This document shows positions 20,697-32,790 of a stretch of DNA of 64,000 bases, piece by piece; the stretch's first letter is position 1, and every line of letters begins with the position of its first letter. The notes beneath the pieces were generated by a model. That model searched no databases. It was not told where the DNA came from and was given only the letters and a program-made list of their open reading frames with translations. A program made the position numbers and the translations under genes. Origin of the DNA: Porphyra umbilicalis (taxonomy: Eukaryota; Rhodophyta; Bangiophyceae; Bangiales; Bangiaceae); assembly GCA_002049455.2 (NCBI GenBank), contig KV918813.1, positions 1-64,000 of the forward strand, read 5' to 3'.

Positions 20697-23085
20697 CTAT
20701 ATAAGTGGGTATTGACTGTATGCGCGGGCCACGGATGAAGCATCGTCGTCAGCATTGAGACAGTAATTACACAAAAACACGTGCCACATGGATCCGCATG
20801 TGTCGCCAACTTGAAAACACACACGCCTGGAGTTGTGCTGTGACCAAAGACCATCGTCAAAAACGTGGGGCGTATGTCTGGCGTACCCGGGGTGTTTGTG
20901 CGGCACTCGTGCACGGCGTGGAGCATGCTTGAACCGCACGTTGATGGCGCGCTCGGAGTTGATGACTGTGCCAAGTCGTACATGGCCACCCGGCATAGAA
21001 ATCTTGCGGAGGTACTCGGGTACCATGTTTGAGACCTTGCGGTTGATACCATCGTCCATGACCTGATCACACGCAAACCACAGCACAGTACAAAAACAAA
21101 CGGGTATACATATGCAACGTGTTGTTAGTGAACTGACACCAAGACAAGCGGCCTGTCCTCAACAGGACGCAGTCGTAAGTCGGAAAATACACAAACAGGA
21201 AAATACCGACAAAATGCTAACCTATTTAGCATAGAGAGATACATGGAGGCGGTCAAACCCTGGCAAGCGATAATGCATGCGAGGGCCGTTACCAAGCCCC
21301 GCCCTTGCAACCAAAGCAGGAACCATGCTCTTCAAACTGTGCGCCATCTCCGCCTCATCTCGCATCGCGCCAGCACCGCGGAGGTCACTCATCAGCACAT
21401 TGTGCAGTTGAGCCCGCATAGTCTCATGCACATTCCTTCGGGGATCATTCGTGCCCGTCTCCGCACAGGAGCTGTCCCGCCCAACAGTACATTCCGTGCA
21501 AGGGAAGAGACAGCCGGACACCTTCAGACACATGACTGTGCGCTCCTCGGGCTCGTCACACACTTACAGAAGAGCACGGGGAGAGACACGCACGCAGCCA
21601 CCTCCTGAAAGGTTGAGCCACGTCCCGTTAGGCCTTTCCAAAAGACTGGTTGGGAAGACAACGTGTAGGATGCGCTGCAGCGACTCGGCACGTACCTCCT
21701 GACCCTTCATGGTCTCGAAAAACTTGGCTTCCACCGGTGCGATGTACGCCAGGGTGCCTCACCGCACCTATTCTGTGTTGATGCTGATGACCCGCATCTG
21801 CAGAGGGTAGGCCGGCACAGCCCCGCTGCTGCTCAGTACAGTCGAGTCGGAGGACACGAAAAATTCAGCACACGCGTCCCTGAAAGTGAGATGCCGTCAA
21901 CGTGCTCTTTTTGCCGTTTGTACTTTTCTCCGTCCCATGCGTTGCGCATGACGGTGTCCGGTGCGGTAGTACTAGCGTCTTCACTGGCGTTTGTCGACCC
22001 AGCATCATGTTCAGCAGAAGAAGATGGCCCCCAGTACAGGTCCTCGTGTGGAGCACGCATCACCTCGTCTTGAGGTGCTTGTAGTGCGTCTCTGAGGAAG
22101 ACCGTGTACTGGCGCCCGTCATTATTCATGTTGACCTTCCTACAATGAAGCGGCGCAATGGAAGTCCGCTTGTACCGGCGCACGGCGGCAATGAAGCGCC
22201 AGACTGTCTTGAAAGCTGCCGGGAAAGGGCTTGCCGAGTGCCATCCGTGGCCGCTTTGACCTTCAGCATGTAGTTGTACAGGGCCTTGAGCTCGCGCTGC
22301 GTCATCACCTCCCCGCTGCCAACAGTACAGGCATGGATGAAGACGTGCAGGAGACCATCTCGCTGCCATGGCTCAGCTCAACCACCCCGCAGCATCGGGA
22401 ACGCCAACGTAGGCTAATCTGCATGAGCAAAGCGCTCGTAGCGTGAAAAAACGTCGTCACACAAGCGACGGTCAAGGTCACCGTCGTCTTTGTCCGAGCC
22501 ACTATCAGACGCTGACCATAGCCCACCACCTGGTGGAGAAGTGTCATCACCCGTGGCGCCGGACGCTGGTGTGTGAGAAAGCTCGCCAGACGCGTACAGA
22601 GTACATCTGTCCTCTTGTGCAGTACAACTTTCTACAGCATAACGGTTCCGCCAGCGCCGTTGCCGCCGCCGCCGTTTATCCCCATGGCGACCGTTAGCTT
22701 GGCGCGCACGCCTTGCCTGGGTAGATGGTTGTCCTCGACGGGTACAACCAAGACAGTGCCCTCCCGTGAGCGTCCTGGCAAGCTCGAGAAAGACATCCGA
22801 TGGAAGTGCTTCACCTGTCCCAACTGCCCCGACATGTCCACCAAACATTCCAGTTGGATGGGACATGGCCGCGTCTTGATCGCTTAGCATGGGATCGTCG
22901 TCGTCCTGGCCAGGTAGTAAAAGCCTGTCACCGTCGTTCTCGATACATCTTGTGTTGACAGGTACAGCCGGAGGATTGACGGGGGGCAAATCGCGGCAGT
23001 GCGACGCGTTGAAGTGCTGCGACTCGCCGACAGAATAGCGCAGCCTGCGGCTGCAACCCGCAACCCGACAGGGAAACATAGCCAC
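20697..23085 (-). pseudogene. TNP2-like (CACTA/Plavaka-type) transposase gene, spliced and frame-broken
   Basis: The first segment (23085-22414) begins MAMFPCRVAGC and holds a C2H2 finger (C-x4-C-x12-H-x4-H), then an acidic Asp/Ser region. Middle segments (22300-21833) have ordinary coding character but switch frame near 22230. Exon 21700 ends KFFETMKGQE before a GTACGT donor. The next block carries KVSGCLFPCTECTVGRDSSC, and its end GFDRLH joins across a 180-bp intron (21242-21063) to VMDDGINRKVSNMVPEYL. That restores the DRLH-x-D pattern usual after the Cys block in this superfamily. The frame ends at 20697. The family is inferred from motif order; autonomy is unlikely given the breaks. Confidence 0.6.
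21063..21242 (-). other. Intron in the TNP2-like gene
   Basis: Donor GTATCT directly after the CAT codon (21245-21243), acceptor GTGATCAG ending at 21063, phase 0. Reading through it would stop after seven codons at AAATAG. Confidence 0.7.
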
Positions 23086-23240
23086 AGTCGGGCGCGATTG
23101 GTCGTCATATCAAAGGTCAGGACAGCGGCCAAACCCAACGGACGGTGGAGCGGTGCAGTGCGTCTAGCATTGCGTCCGACGGTGCGTGCTCGCGAGAGGT
23201 CTGGACTCATGACAGGTGTGTACTCACTCATGGCAGGTTT

Positions 23241-23407
23241 GTATTGCAGTCTTCCCGATTCTGGCCGATCCGGACAAGAACAACCTACAGTCCGCACAAC
23301 TTCTGATTGGTCGAGAGGTCGTATCCGGCCGGGTGGATGGCTGTCGTGCATCTGTTCTGCACAGTTGTTCATGTCGGGATCGGCCAAAATTGGGGAGACT
23401 GCAATAC
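23241..23407. repeat. Foldback (inverted-repeat) element, about 167 bp
   Basis: Arms GTATTGCAGTCTtCCC…TGGCCGATCC (23241 onward) and its reverse complement GGATCGGCCA…GGGgAGACTGCAATAC (ending 23407). It is flanked by near-identical direct repeats TCATGACAGGTGTGTACTCA (left) and TCACGACAGGTGTGTACTCA (right). Confidence 0.8.
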
Positions 23408-26323
23408 TCACGACAGGTGTGTACTCATGGCAGTATTGATCCGTCCAGTTCATTGATTCAGCACAGTTCATTAAATACTCGAAGCAACCCCACAAAAAAC
23501 AAGGTAGCCCCTCTGTTTCGTTCTGCAAATGCAATGAGCACAGTACTGACCACAATGCGTACCGCACCCGGATGTACTCCTACCCAGGCGGGGAGCCGTC
23601 TGTTGCTGACCCAGCTCGTTGCTAGAAAGAAAAGATATGTACTTTTCGTAAATAGATAGCACTAATATTATGTTTGGTGTTAAACTAACTCTACAGATAG
23701 GAAGCTAGGTCAAACTTTAGTGCGCCTACGCATCAACCCCAGGTGCTGATCAATGAGCTCCTCTGATGACTTTTTCAATCATTTATATTTAAGAATGGTG
23801 TGTGCTATCGACATTACACTTTTGTAAGAGTCATTATTATTTGTTCAGGGCGATCACGGTCAGTTGTCCGTAGCACACCTTTCCAGCACTGATCCAGCAA
23901 CATACGATCGAACAGCATTGGGCAAGGCATGCCGAGCTGACAGAAACTCGAGTGCTGATTGGTGCAGCGACGACAGTCCATGAGCTCGCCCGTACCCGGG
24001 AGGTGTACCCACGCGGGCCATCGAACCGACACCGTCACAGCCGTCACCCAGACGACCCCCTTGCCGTGTGCTGTTGCAGGCTTCTGCACGGCCGCGACGG
24101 AGCGGGCCCGCAGCGGGCCCGAAACGACGATAGGACTCAACGTTGCACTCTTGAAAGCAAGAGACGGGCGTCACCGACACGTCTTGAGGACTGATGACTT
24201 GATGGCCGCTCCTGTTCTTCCGCATCGTTCGCGGCTGTTTCCTTTCTCTGCTCCCCTTCTTGGCCTCACCCCTTCCGCCGACACCCCCTTCCCCCTCCAT
24301 CCCATCCACCCAATCCCCCTCCACGCTCCCCGCCGCCAGAATGTATGACTCTGTTGGACGACGTTAGTCGACTTCTTGAGTCCGCTAGTCACGCAATCGC
24401 TGCCACAAATGCGGGACACGTTGACAGTGTGACCCACGGCGGCCAGGCTTGAGGTGGGGAGGAACGACGAGGAGGGCGACATGGATGGCGGTGTTGACGA
24501 GGGGTCTTCGGATGCATCCATGCTGGCGTAGTTCTATAGCAAAACACATGTTCATTCTGGTAACGAGTCCAAGCGGCCTTTCAAGATGATGCGGTAGTGC
24601 GTTCGCGGTTGTGCCTGCATCCTCTCTTTCTTTTTCAGCCTACGCCTCTTGTTTCTCAAAGCTTTGGGGCACGCAGAAGTATAAAAAGGCACGCATTATG
24701 CTCAGATGCCGCGTGCTCAGCTCGGACGCGGCCCCATTACCTACCAAGATCCAGGCCTCGGGGGAGTAGGTGGTAGAGGGGGCGGCAAGCGGGAACGCGC
24801 AATAAAGAAAACACGGTGGCACCTGGTGGCTGAGACTGCTGACCTACTGCCGCCGCGGCAGAAACATGACACTCGTTCGGACAGCACATGCTCCAAGACG
24901 ACGGTGATTCAAGACGGGCAGAGCATGGAGGCGAGGAAATTCTTACAAAAGCGTGCCAGGTAGCGATGGAGCGATGCCACAGGAGTGCACCGGCTACCAA
25001 GGAGCCGGGGCAGGCTGGCTGACAGTCGGAACTTTAACGGCAGGTTTTTGTGCAATACTTGACAATTCTAGAACATGATCTTCTTCAATTCTTCCGTCTA
25101 TAGCGTCCCAGGTGTGTGGCCCGTCTTCTGGGGGGAGGACGCCTGACCCGGACAGCAGTGTGTTGACACTGGACCTCAAGGCCGCAGCCGCACATGTGCG
25201 AGCCCCCTGAGCCCACTTCTGCGGACCCTTCAGGTCGAAGGCACGGAGCCGGGCACTCAGAGGGACACCATGGGCGTGGGGAGACCCGGTCGTTCGGGCG
25301 CCCATCGGACGCCCTCATCGACGCCCCGCCGCCTCGTGGTCACAGTGGTCTCTACACGGACGTGCACGGGGGGCCCCGCGCCTGTCCGCCCGCCTGTTAT
25401 TCGGTTTTATGTTTGGATGCCCACTCTGTTGGCGCTCCAGTGTTTGGTTTCAAGCGCTGGGCGGCCACCACCACCGCCACCGGCCGTTGATGACGCATCG
25501 TCGAGAGCGGCGGCGCCTGCGCCGCCCTCACCCGCGCCCCCGTCGCACAGGAGTGGCGTCGGTGCTGCCACCGGCGGTGCACCCTCTCTCCTTCCCCCCC
25601 CTCCCCCTGCGGCCGCGACGAGCGGTGGCGGTGCGCCCGACACACAAATAAGATGGGCAGATCAGCGTATTGAGGCCAATTACATGGAACGAGTTACATT
25701 TGGGGCCGTCACAAACCCATATCTCAGCGGATGTCCCGAAGTGACCTAACTGAGGCATTGTCTAGACGGCGGGCCGTCGTGCACGTGATTGGGCGTGAAG
25801 TGCAACACAATTCCGTAAAACGGGCGTGACATGAGCACTGCCGTCTTTACGGCAACACGGCATGCATGAACGCGACGTGCTCAAAAATCGGATGCCAAAA
25901 CGAGCAGATCAGATCACGCTCGCATATGCAGAAACCCATCGTGGGGACGGCAGCACTTCGACAGATCAGAAGTGCGGCCACGAGCGCAACTGGAGGCTCA
26001 GTATGACTTTCGAACGCGTTCACGTGCGCGGGATATAAAAAACAATCTCGCACACGTGAGCGTGTTCGGCCCAAGAGGGACGAAGTGGCACATTTTGACT
26101 CGTAACTCCTTCGTGTGTCAAAGCATCTGATCGGTCCGTGAAGGACGAATATGGTCCGCGTGATTCGCGTGTGATTGCAGCTGTGCGGTACGCTTGGCTA
26201 TCACTCGTCTGTGCACGCCATGCACGCGCCGTCTAGTCAAGGCCTGAGCCCCTGTGCGTGGAATCTGTGTGAGGCAAGATCACCTTCACAGTGGCATTTG
26301 TGAGGGTTCTAGAAGGCATGTAA
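23408..26323. other. Mostly unassigned; weak minus-strand open frames at 23814-24140 and 24994-25305
   Basis: The frame at 23814-24140 has a coding-like C-terminal part (ELMDCRRCTNQHSSFC, then PCPMLFDRMLLDQCWKGVL). The one at 24994-25305 has an ordinary composition (GPHTWDAIDGRIEEDHVLEL). Neither shows a known domain or start context, and both may be transposon remnants. Elsewhere the stretch is AT-richer with no gene. Confidence 0.25.
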
Positions 26324-27059
26324 GAGCATTGTTAACAATGTGATGCTATCGTCATCTTCACGCCACGTTGCACAACGTGTCCCATTAAGCACCAGACGTC
26401 CGATGTAACACCACTTTTTAGACGAAGAAGCTCTGTTTTTTGTTTGGGCCATGGAAATCGAACTCCCTACTTGATTCTGGCTTACGCTGACCAAGAATAG
26501 CTGTGCGGCTATCGCTGTTCTATTTCGAGTCGGAATAGCTTTTAGCATAGCCGAGGCTATCTCACAGGAGTCTCTGATTGGCCCATGCGATGGATCAACG
26601 ACCGGTTTCACCGCAAATAGTAGCACGTGGCTGAAACGTGTGCGCCACGTCTGCAAGTTCCTTCTGGGGAGAGATGGTCGCTGTTCCGGAACGTCCGCAT
26701 GAGCTCTCTTACATGGCAATGGTCCTACATCGACGCCCTTCCTGGCGTGGACGTCCTCAAGCGCTGCACATTTTGACCCGTTTCTTTGTCCGTCTGCCGA
26801 CGAGCGTTCTCTGCGCCTATGTTGTGGTTGTTACGGCTGCTCACCACAGTTGTCAACTGCCGCCGCAGTGAATCAAGTCCTGGCGAAAATATCGTCTTGA
26901 TCGGGCCCAGAAAGGACGTGGTGTAAGGGATCCTGCAGGTATTTAGGCTGATGACAGCAAAGCAGCCAACCGCTGACGTACATGTGGCTGTCTAAGGACG
27001 CGGAATTGGTTCTAAAATGAAATAGCCGATAGCGATAGCCTGAGTTGTTGACAATGCTC
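26324..27059. mobile_element. Harbinger-type MITE, 736 bp, TSD TAA
   Basis: Ends GAGCATTGTTAACAATGTGA…CTATCG and, on the reversed right end, GAGCATTGTCAACAACTCAG. TAA flanks both sides (26321-26323, 27060-27062). The interior is AT-rich with repeated GGCTAT/ATAGCC motifs. No coding capacity. A different subfamily from the 7897 and 54997 copies. Confidence 0.85.
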
Positions 27060-27744
27060 TAAGAGAGCCAGACACATCGATTTGCCAGAAGACCATGTGG
27101 TATTTGTTTGGGGATTGTTATGAATACTACATGTAGAAATGGGAATGATGAATATACATCATCTTATTCATATCTGGCTAGGAAGGTTTCACACCTTTTA
27201 GCTCCACGTTCGGAACTCCCTTATGGTGCTTTGCTGAGCAAAGAAGCTGGCGCATTTGCGCAAACAAACATGTGAAGCATGCCGACCAGGCTCGCCGGGG
27301 CGTTCGGCCAACAAAGGCTGGCAAGAGTTGAAAAACAGCACTTTGATTGACCCGGTGGCAAGTACCTGCTGACACCTGCTGTGGTCTTTGCTAAACGATG
27401 CCAGAATGTGCACGCTGACAGCATAATCAGGACAAGACTTGTGACGCAACCGGCCACAGCGGTGCCGTCAGAGTGAGTCAACCCCTTCTGGCCGGCCCGA
27501 TTACCGGGCCACCCTGGTTGATATTACTAGTACTAGTCAATCAGGTTGTGCAACACGCCCAAGGCATGTTCACGGACACGCCCAGAGCGTGTTTTATGGC
27601 GTGTTTAGGGCGTGTCACACCAGCACGCCTGCCCAAACATGGGGCGCGTTTTAGGCGTGTTTAACTTCGGGTTCATGTGCACTTATAAGGCTGGTTGCAC
27701 TGAGGAGACCGTGTCCAAAGTGCAACCGACTCGACACCGATCGA
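27060..27744. other. Spacer with a cluster of ACGCCC/GGCGTGT motifs
   Basis: Between 27555 and 27662 the hexamer-like motif ACGCCC or its complement GGGCGT/GGCGTG recurs about eight times in both orientations. No gene was recognised. Confidence 0.45.
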
Positions 27745-28266
27745 TTGACCCACATGATGACGGTGGTGCTGCAAATACGAGCTGCGCTGGCCAAAGAGGC
27801 GGCGCCGTGCCAGACGGTGTCATCCGGGTCCCGCATGGGAGATTTTAGTCAAGATGCCGGCGGAATGGTAAGCCCCGATGATGACAACGAGGACGGATGG
27901 AGTTCCCCCTCCACTACCGAAAATGAGAACGACGCTGACGCCGGTGCGGTCGCAGACCTGGTATCCGACGCCAAAAGCATGCAGAAAGAGTTGGACAAGG
28001 ATCCCAGGCGTGCCGCAGGCGGGAAGAGGCGACAGCGAACGATGGTGCGTCGGAAGTCAATGGCTCCAGCCAGCCGTCTCGCCTCAGAGAGACTGATCTT
28101 GTGAGCATCTGCGAGGATTACGTGGCTCGGAGCGTCGGCACGGAGGCTGTTGCTGCGGCAATGGGTGGGGCGTCAAGCGCGGCAGGCAGCGGCCGCGGTC
28201 CTCATCAGGCCAACGTGCTGCTGATGGATGCGCCACGCACGCAACACGTAGCCGTTCGGGAATAGT
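27745..28266 (+). CDS. Acidic hypothetical protein, probably frame-broken
   Basis: The frame 27745-28104 encodes an acidic, Ser/Asp/Glu-rich protein (SPDDDNEDGWSSPSTTENEN, then ADLVSDAKSMQKELDKD). In another frame, coding character continues from about 28020 (LRETDLVSICEDYVARSVGTE…) to a TAG at 28264-28266, so a one-step frame change or short intron near 28020-28040 is likely. Such acidic regions often accompany transposase genes, but no domain is seen. Confidence 0.3.
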
Positions 28267-30057
28267 GAACGTGCACACACCCATCAGCCTCGCGTAGATC
28301 TGGGTCAGAAAAGAAGCAGCGAGGACCAATGCGCATACCGAGAACCCACTTCTGCACAAAGAAGCAAACGAGAAGGGAAAGTCGCACAGAGAAGACAGAT
28401 GCTCGTGTCGGGAGCGCTGCACACAGACAGCATCACATGTACTGACAGCTCGAGTGACGTCCACATATCGCCTACAACAAACATGTCACACACAAACACA
28501 CACAAGCACCTATCCATGTATCATAGCATGCGGCTGGACGTGACGACGTGGGATATTGCCACGACCCGATGCGGTGCAGAAGACGGATACCTACAACAAG
28601 TCAAAGACCTGCGCGGGTACAGCACATGGCACCAATGACCAACCAATAACAGAGCGCTCGGCGGGGGCGCGAGGAGGGAGGTAGACCTGCAACGGGCTCG
28701 TTAGGCGCGGCGCCTAGAACAGCATAGACAAAGGAACAGGATAGGGTGGGGGGGGGACGAGTGTGGCGCTTGGGTCGACGTGGCCTGGGAGAGTGGATTG
28801 CCCATGCCCTGGATGGGCCAACACGGCTGAGATGGCCGTGCGGGCTGTCCGTGCACTGTCCACCTATTGGGTGGCTGCGACCCACTCGCTGCGGAGCCAC
28901 AGTCACGCAGACTCATTTGTGGCTGGCGCTCGCCCTCGCCCAGCAAACTAGTTTAAAAACCGGCAATTGGCCACCGAAATCTTCGGATGAACTGGTTCGG
29001 CCGCGCGAACCAATTGGGCAGCCCTTTCGTGCACAGAGGCCGAGGGAAATCCGACCGCTGGCACGAGCCTGTACTCCCACAGTCAGGAGCTTCCCCCCTA
29101 ACGGGCCCCTCATGTTCGCTCGCAGACGCTAAATCGGCCTCTGAGCATGCATGACATTGTGGAGTGCTCGCAAATCCTTTCTGTCCGTTCGGACCGTTCA
29201 TTGGCCCTCCGAGCACGCGAGCTCCGTGACCAGTAGATCGCCGCTATTCTTTGACATCGAGCCGTGGCACTGACGTTCTTTTGATCAATCATGATCGATG
29301 AAGAACAAGATGACAACCTGCACATCACCAATAGAGAAAATTCCAGGCACGTGCGTGCAACACCCTGGCCTTCAGGGCGGTGGCGCGCTCAACGACGCGT
29401 CGACACCGGGCACGCCGGCTGGCTCCATGGCCGCGAGCACGCCCGGGGGCACGTACAGCCACGTTGCCGTGGCGGGGGGGGCGTGGGCCGGGGAAAGGGG
29501 TGCCGCCACCGCCACCGCAGAGGGGGCGGCCCGCCGGCGTCGCGCAACGCCCACGGGCAGGACCGTCACCCCGCCGCGCAGCGCATCTGCGCGCGGCGGG
29601 CGGGGCGGCCGACACAGCGCACGGGTGGGCGGGTGGAATCGACCGCCGCGCGACGGGGCGCCTCAAACCGCGCCGCTAGATGGCGTCAGCAACCGCCGAC
29701 GCGCCGCCGCAACAGAAGCCGGCGCGCAGGCACGATCACCCGCGGGTTATCGTGAGCGCTTCGAACCCGGAAGTCGCTGAGCGCGGTCACCGCGCGCAAC
29801 TCGGGGCGGTAGAGTGACCCCTGTGGCAGGACAGTCCTTCTCAGGCACGTAACTCCATTCGCTTTTAGCGTCATCGCGACCATTCCAACGCTGACACGCC
29901 CTCAGATCCCTGAGGACACGAATGCAGATTGCCACCTCTGAAACGGAGAGCAAGTCCTGTGATATAAGTATATGTGTGCATCACTACACTTTGAGAGCAC
30001 CCTGTCCTAAAGGCCAGGGAAAATAAAGTAAGAATTGAATCGCGGTTTCACACATCA
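28267..30057. other. Unassigned; one weak + strand frame at 29298-29780
   Basis: The frame at 29298-29780 encodes 160 aa rich in Ala, Gly, Thr and Arg, without a recognisable domain. The reverse strand is also open there, so it is not called a gene. The rest is repeat-poor, AT-richer DNA leading to the tRNA. Confidence 0.25.
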
Positions 30058-30162
30058 GCGTCTTTGGCCGAGCGGTTAAGGCGCCAGACTCGAATCGGGG
30101 CTCAGCACTCAAGAATTATCTGGTATCGTTTCGATGCGCAGGTTCGAATCCTGCAGGACGCG
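30058..30162 (+). tRNA. tRNA-Ser(CGA) with a 23-bp intron
   Basis: Acceptor GCGTCTT pairs with AGGACGC (30155-30161) and is followed by discriminator G. The D arm is TGGCCGAGCGGTTAAGGC. Anticodon stem CCAGA (30084-30088)/TCTGG (30119-30123) carries anticodon CGA at 30091-30093. The intron is 30095-30117, at the canonical 37/38 position. A long variable arm (TATCG TTT CGAT) and T arm GCAGG TTCGAAT CCTGC complete it. Discriminator G and the anticodon favour Ser over Leu, although the D-stem and anticodon stem resemble tRNA-Leu. Confidence 0.95.
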
Positions 30163-30166
30163 ATCC

Positions 30167-30171
30167 TTTTT
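30167..30171 (+). terminator. RNA polymerase III terminator
   Basis: Run of five T starting five bases after the tRNA discriminator base. Confidence 0.75.
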
Positions 30172-30498
30172 GACTTCGCATCAGTCAAACGGGCCCGTCC
30201 GCGTCACGCGGATGCCGTCCTACCGAACACGACCAGACGCTGGAAACACCAGAGCGCCGAGCCGTCGGAAGGACGTCGACCACCCCACTCGTATGGTGAC
30301 AAGCACTGGTCGCCACGGGTCGCGGTCGTCCCCCGCCCCGCGGTGCCGAGCCGTCTGTTTCTGCCTTGGCATGTCGGCCGCGGCGGCCGTCACCGCGCAT
30401 CACGCCAATACCGCCGTGACGCGCGCGCGCGCGCGCGCCATCCGCGCCGCCCCCGCCCGGCCCGGCCGCCGCTCGCGCCGCCCTCCCCCCCTTGTCCG

Positions 30499-31224
30499 TC
30501 ATTCTGCCACGGCGGCGGCGGCGGCGGCGGCGACCAGCCGCGCCCGCCGCCGCCGTTCGTTGGACGCTGCCGCCGCCGCACGGTTCCGGAGTACCCGTTC
30601 TGTGACGCCCGCCCCCTCCACCGCCTCGTCGACGGGCGGATGGCGCCGCCGCCGTCGCCGCCGCGGCGGCGGCGGCAGCGGCCCAATCGCAGCCGCGGCC
30701 GCAGCCGTGGCGGTGAGGCCACCGGCGCCCGCCCAAGACGCCGCCCCCGGCGCGGGCGCAATGCGGACGAGCGGCGCGCCCGCCGGTCGGCCGGCGCCCC
30801 GTCCGCCTCGGCACGCGCCCGCCGTCGCGCCACGGGCGTCCCAGCAAGGGCCCGCAGGGGCGCCCCCCCCGTCGCCTTCCTCCCCTCCCGGTATGACCAG
30901 CCGCGGTACGTTGATCGGGCAGGCGGCGAGCGCCGCCGCGCGGAGGGCGGCGACGACCCCGCCGGCCGCGGGGCGCACTTCCAGCAGCGCCCCCATCGTC
31001 GCGCCGCCCCACACGGGCCGCTGCGCGGCGGCAATCGCCCGCGCGGCGGCGGACCGCGTCCAACCGCCCGCGGCGGCGACGGCGGCAGTGACGGTGCCTC
31101 CGTCGCCGTCGGCCACCCACGTCGCGTCCACGTCTGTGCCGTCGCCGCCGTCGGGGGAGTCGACAATGCCTGCGCCGACGACGTCGGCTGCCGCCGCCTT
31201 TAGCGCGGAGCGCCAGCGGGGCTC

Positions 31225-31256
<32 letters not shown>

Positions 31257-32150
31257 GCCCGCCGCCAACCGCCGCCACCGCCTGCGCGGCGGCACCGACG
31301 CCGCCGTCGGGGGACTCCCCCTCAATGGATGCCGCCGTCGCCCCGTCGGCCGCCGCGCCCGACGCGCGCGTCAACAGCGTCGTCTTGCGCGTCAGCAGGA
31401 GGGGACCCCCCCCCCCAGGGCCGGCCGGCGCCAGGTGCTTCCCCGCCATTGGGGCATGCCCCCCCCGCCCGCCCCCGCGCTCGGCCCGTACCAGTCGGCC
31501 GTTACGAGTCCTGGCTGGCCCGCGACTTCCGACAAGCACAGCGCCTCGCCCGTGGCCACATCCAGCATCCACCTCGCCGTCGGCGCGCGAAAAGCCCCCC
31601 CTCCCCCATCATTGGCCCGAGGGCGTCGAGGGCCGGCACGACGGCGGCGGCGCCGAGCAGCAGCTCGGCGGTGCCATCGTCTGACGCGACGAGGGCGACG
31701 GGGCAGAGAAGGGCCGACGCGACGTAGAGGGCGACGCCACCGACGGGCGCGCCGGGGGGGGCGGGCACCCCTGCCCCGCCGCTGGGCGGTGGGGGGGGGG
31801 GAGGCAAAAGGCGAGCGACACGCCGACGCACGTGTCGCTGTCGACAGAGCGCGGGTGGAGGGGGGGGGGCGGGGGGGGCACCGCCCCTTCGGTCACGCCG
31901 TCGCCGGTCGCCGCTGCCGGCCCCGCCGTGGCCGCAGGTGTGAGGGGGGAGAGGGGCGCGAGCCACGCGGCCGCCGCCGCCGAGGACGCGGGGAGGCGGA
32001 ATTCGGGCAGTGCCGCGACGGCGGCAGTTGGCAGGGGCGTTGGGTTGAAGGCGTTGAGGGCGGCGGCCATGAAGGGGCGGTCCTCGTCGCGGAGGCGGCC
32101 GGCCGTGTCGATTTCAAAGGCGGCGGGGGGGGGGGGGTGGCCAGATCCAT
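30499..32150 (-). CDS. Hypothetical GC-rich protein, several homopolymer frame breaks
   Basis: Likely start at ATG 32150 (MDLATPPPP…). After a C run (G13-15 on +, 32123-32137) the frame changes to AAFEIDTAGRLRDEDRPFM and runs to about 31810. Beyond the next run it changes to a hydrophobic stretch (PVGGVALYVASALLCPVALV, ELLLGAAAVVPALDALGP). After a G run near 31600 it reads RWMLDVATGEALCLSEV. A final frame (to 30499) carries GKHLAPAGPGGGGPLLL and TWVADGDGG. It ends with a short bZIP-like basic patch (ERVLRNRAAAAASNERRRR) that lacks a zipper. I do not recognise the family. The minus strand is favoured because coding-like blocks follow one another in order, each switch at a homopolymer. Confidence 0.4.
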
Positions 32151-32790
32151 GGTGGGGGTGCAACGGGGGGACGAGTGCACCCGTTGGGTGGCAGTGAGGG
32201 GCTGGTGCGGGGCCGTCACGGCGCTGGCGGCACGGCGGAGAGAAGAGGACGCAATGTGGAAACCATGTGTACCGAGGAAGAGGGGGTGGGGGCGATCACG
32301 AAGAAAGCCGGCGGCTTGGCAGACGCCGCCGCTCTCGAAACACCCAGCCAGCGGCATCCCCCGACGGCCCCGTGCCGCCACCGCCGAGGCGCCGTCCGTG
32401 CCCACGTGGTCGCCGGCCGGCGTCAGGCCGGCGGCCCGCGCAGTTGAGGCGCCCATCGATTTCAACGACGCCCCCGCGCGGGACCCTCCTGGACACAGTC
32501 AGCAGGGACCCCGACCAGCCGCCAATCAAGCTCCAGCAGACAATCACGCGTCGCGGCTCGTTGGCTTGGGCCTGCTTCTTTGGTCGGCGGCCGACCGCAA
32601 GCGGCGGTGCTGGTGGACGCCGCTATTTTGACCGCGTCGGCGGGCCTTGACGGTCGACGTCATGACGTCGACCTGTCCAGCGCGGCTGACGGGATTTGGA
32701 GGGGTCCCTGACGGCAGCCAGAGCGGCTGCAGGGCGCCTCCGCGACGAGCTCACGGCCGTCCAACAGGGCGTTGTCTGCGCAGCCGTCAT

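Noticed and set aside
30499..30590. bZIP transcription factor signature (LRNRAAAAASNERRRR) at the end of the minus-strand gene
   Set aside because: The invariant Arg after N-x7 is Asn here, no leucine zipper follows, and the surrounding DNA is GC-biased enough to make such runs by chance.
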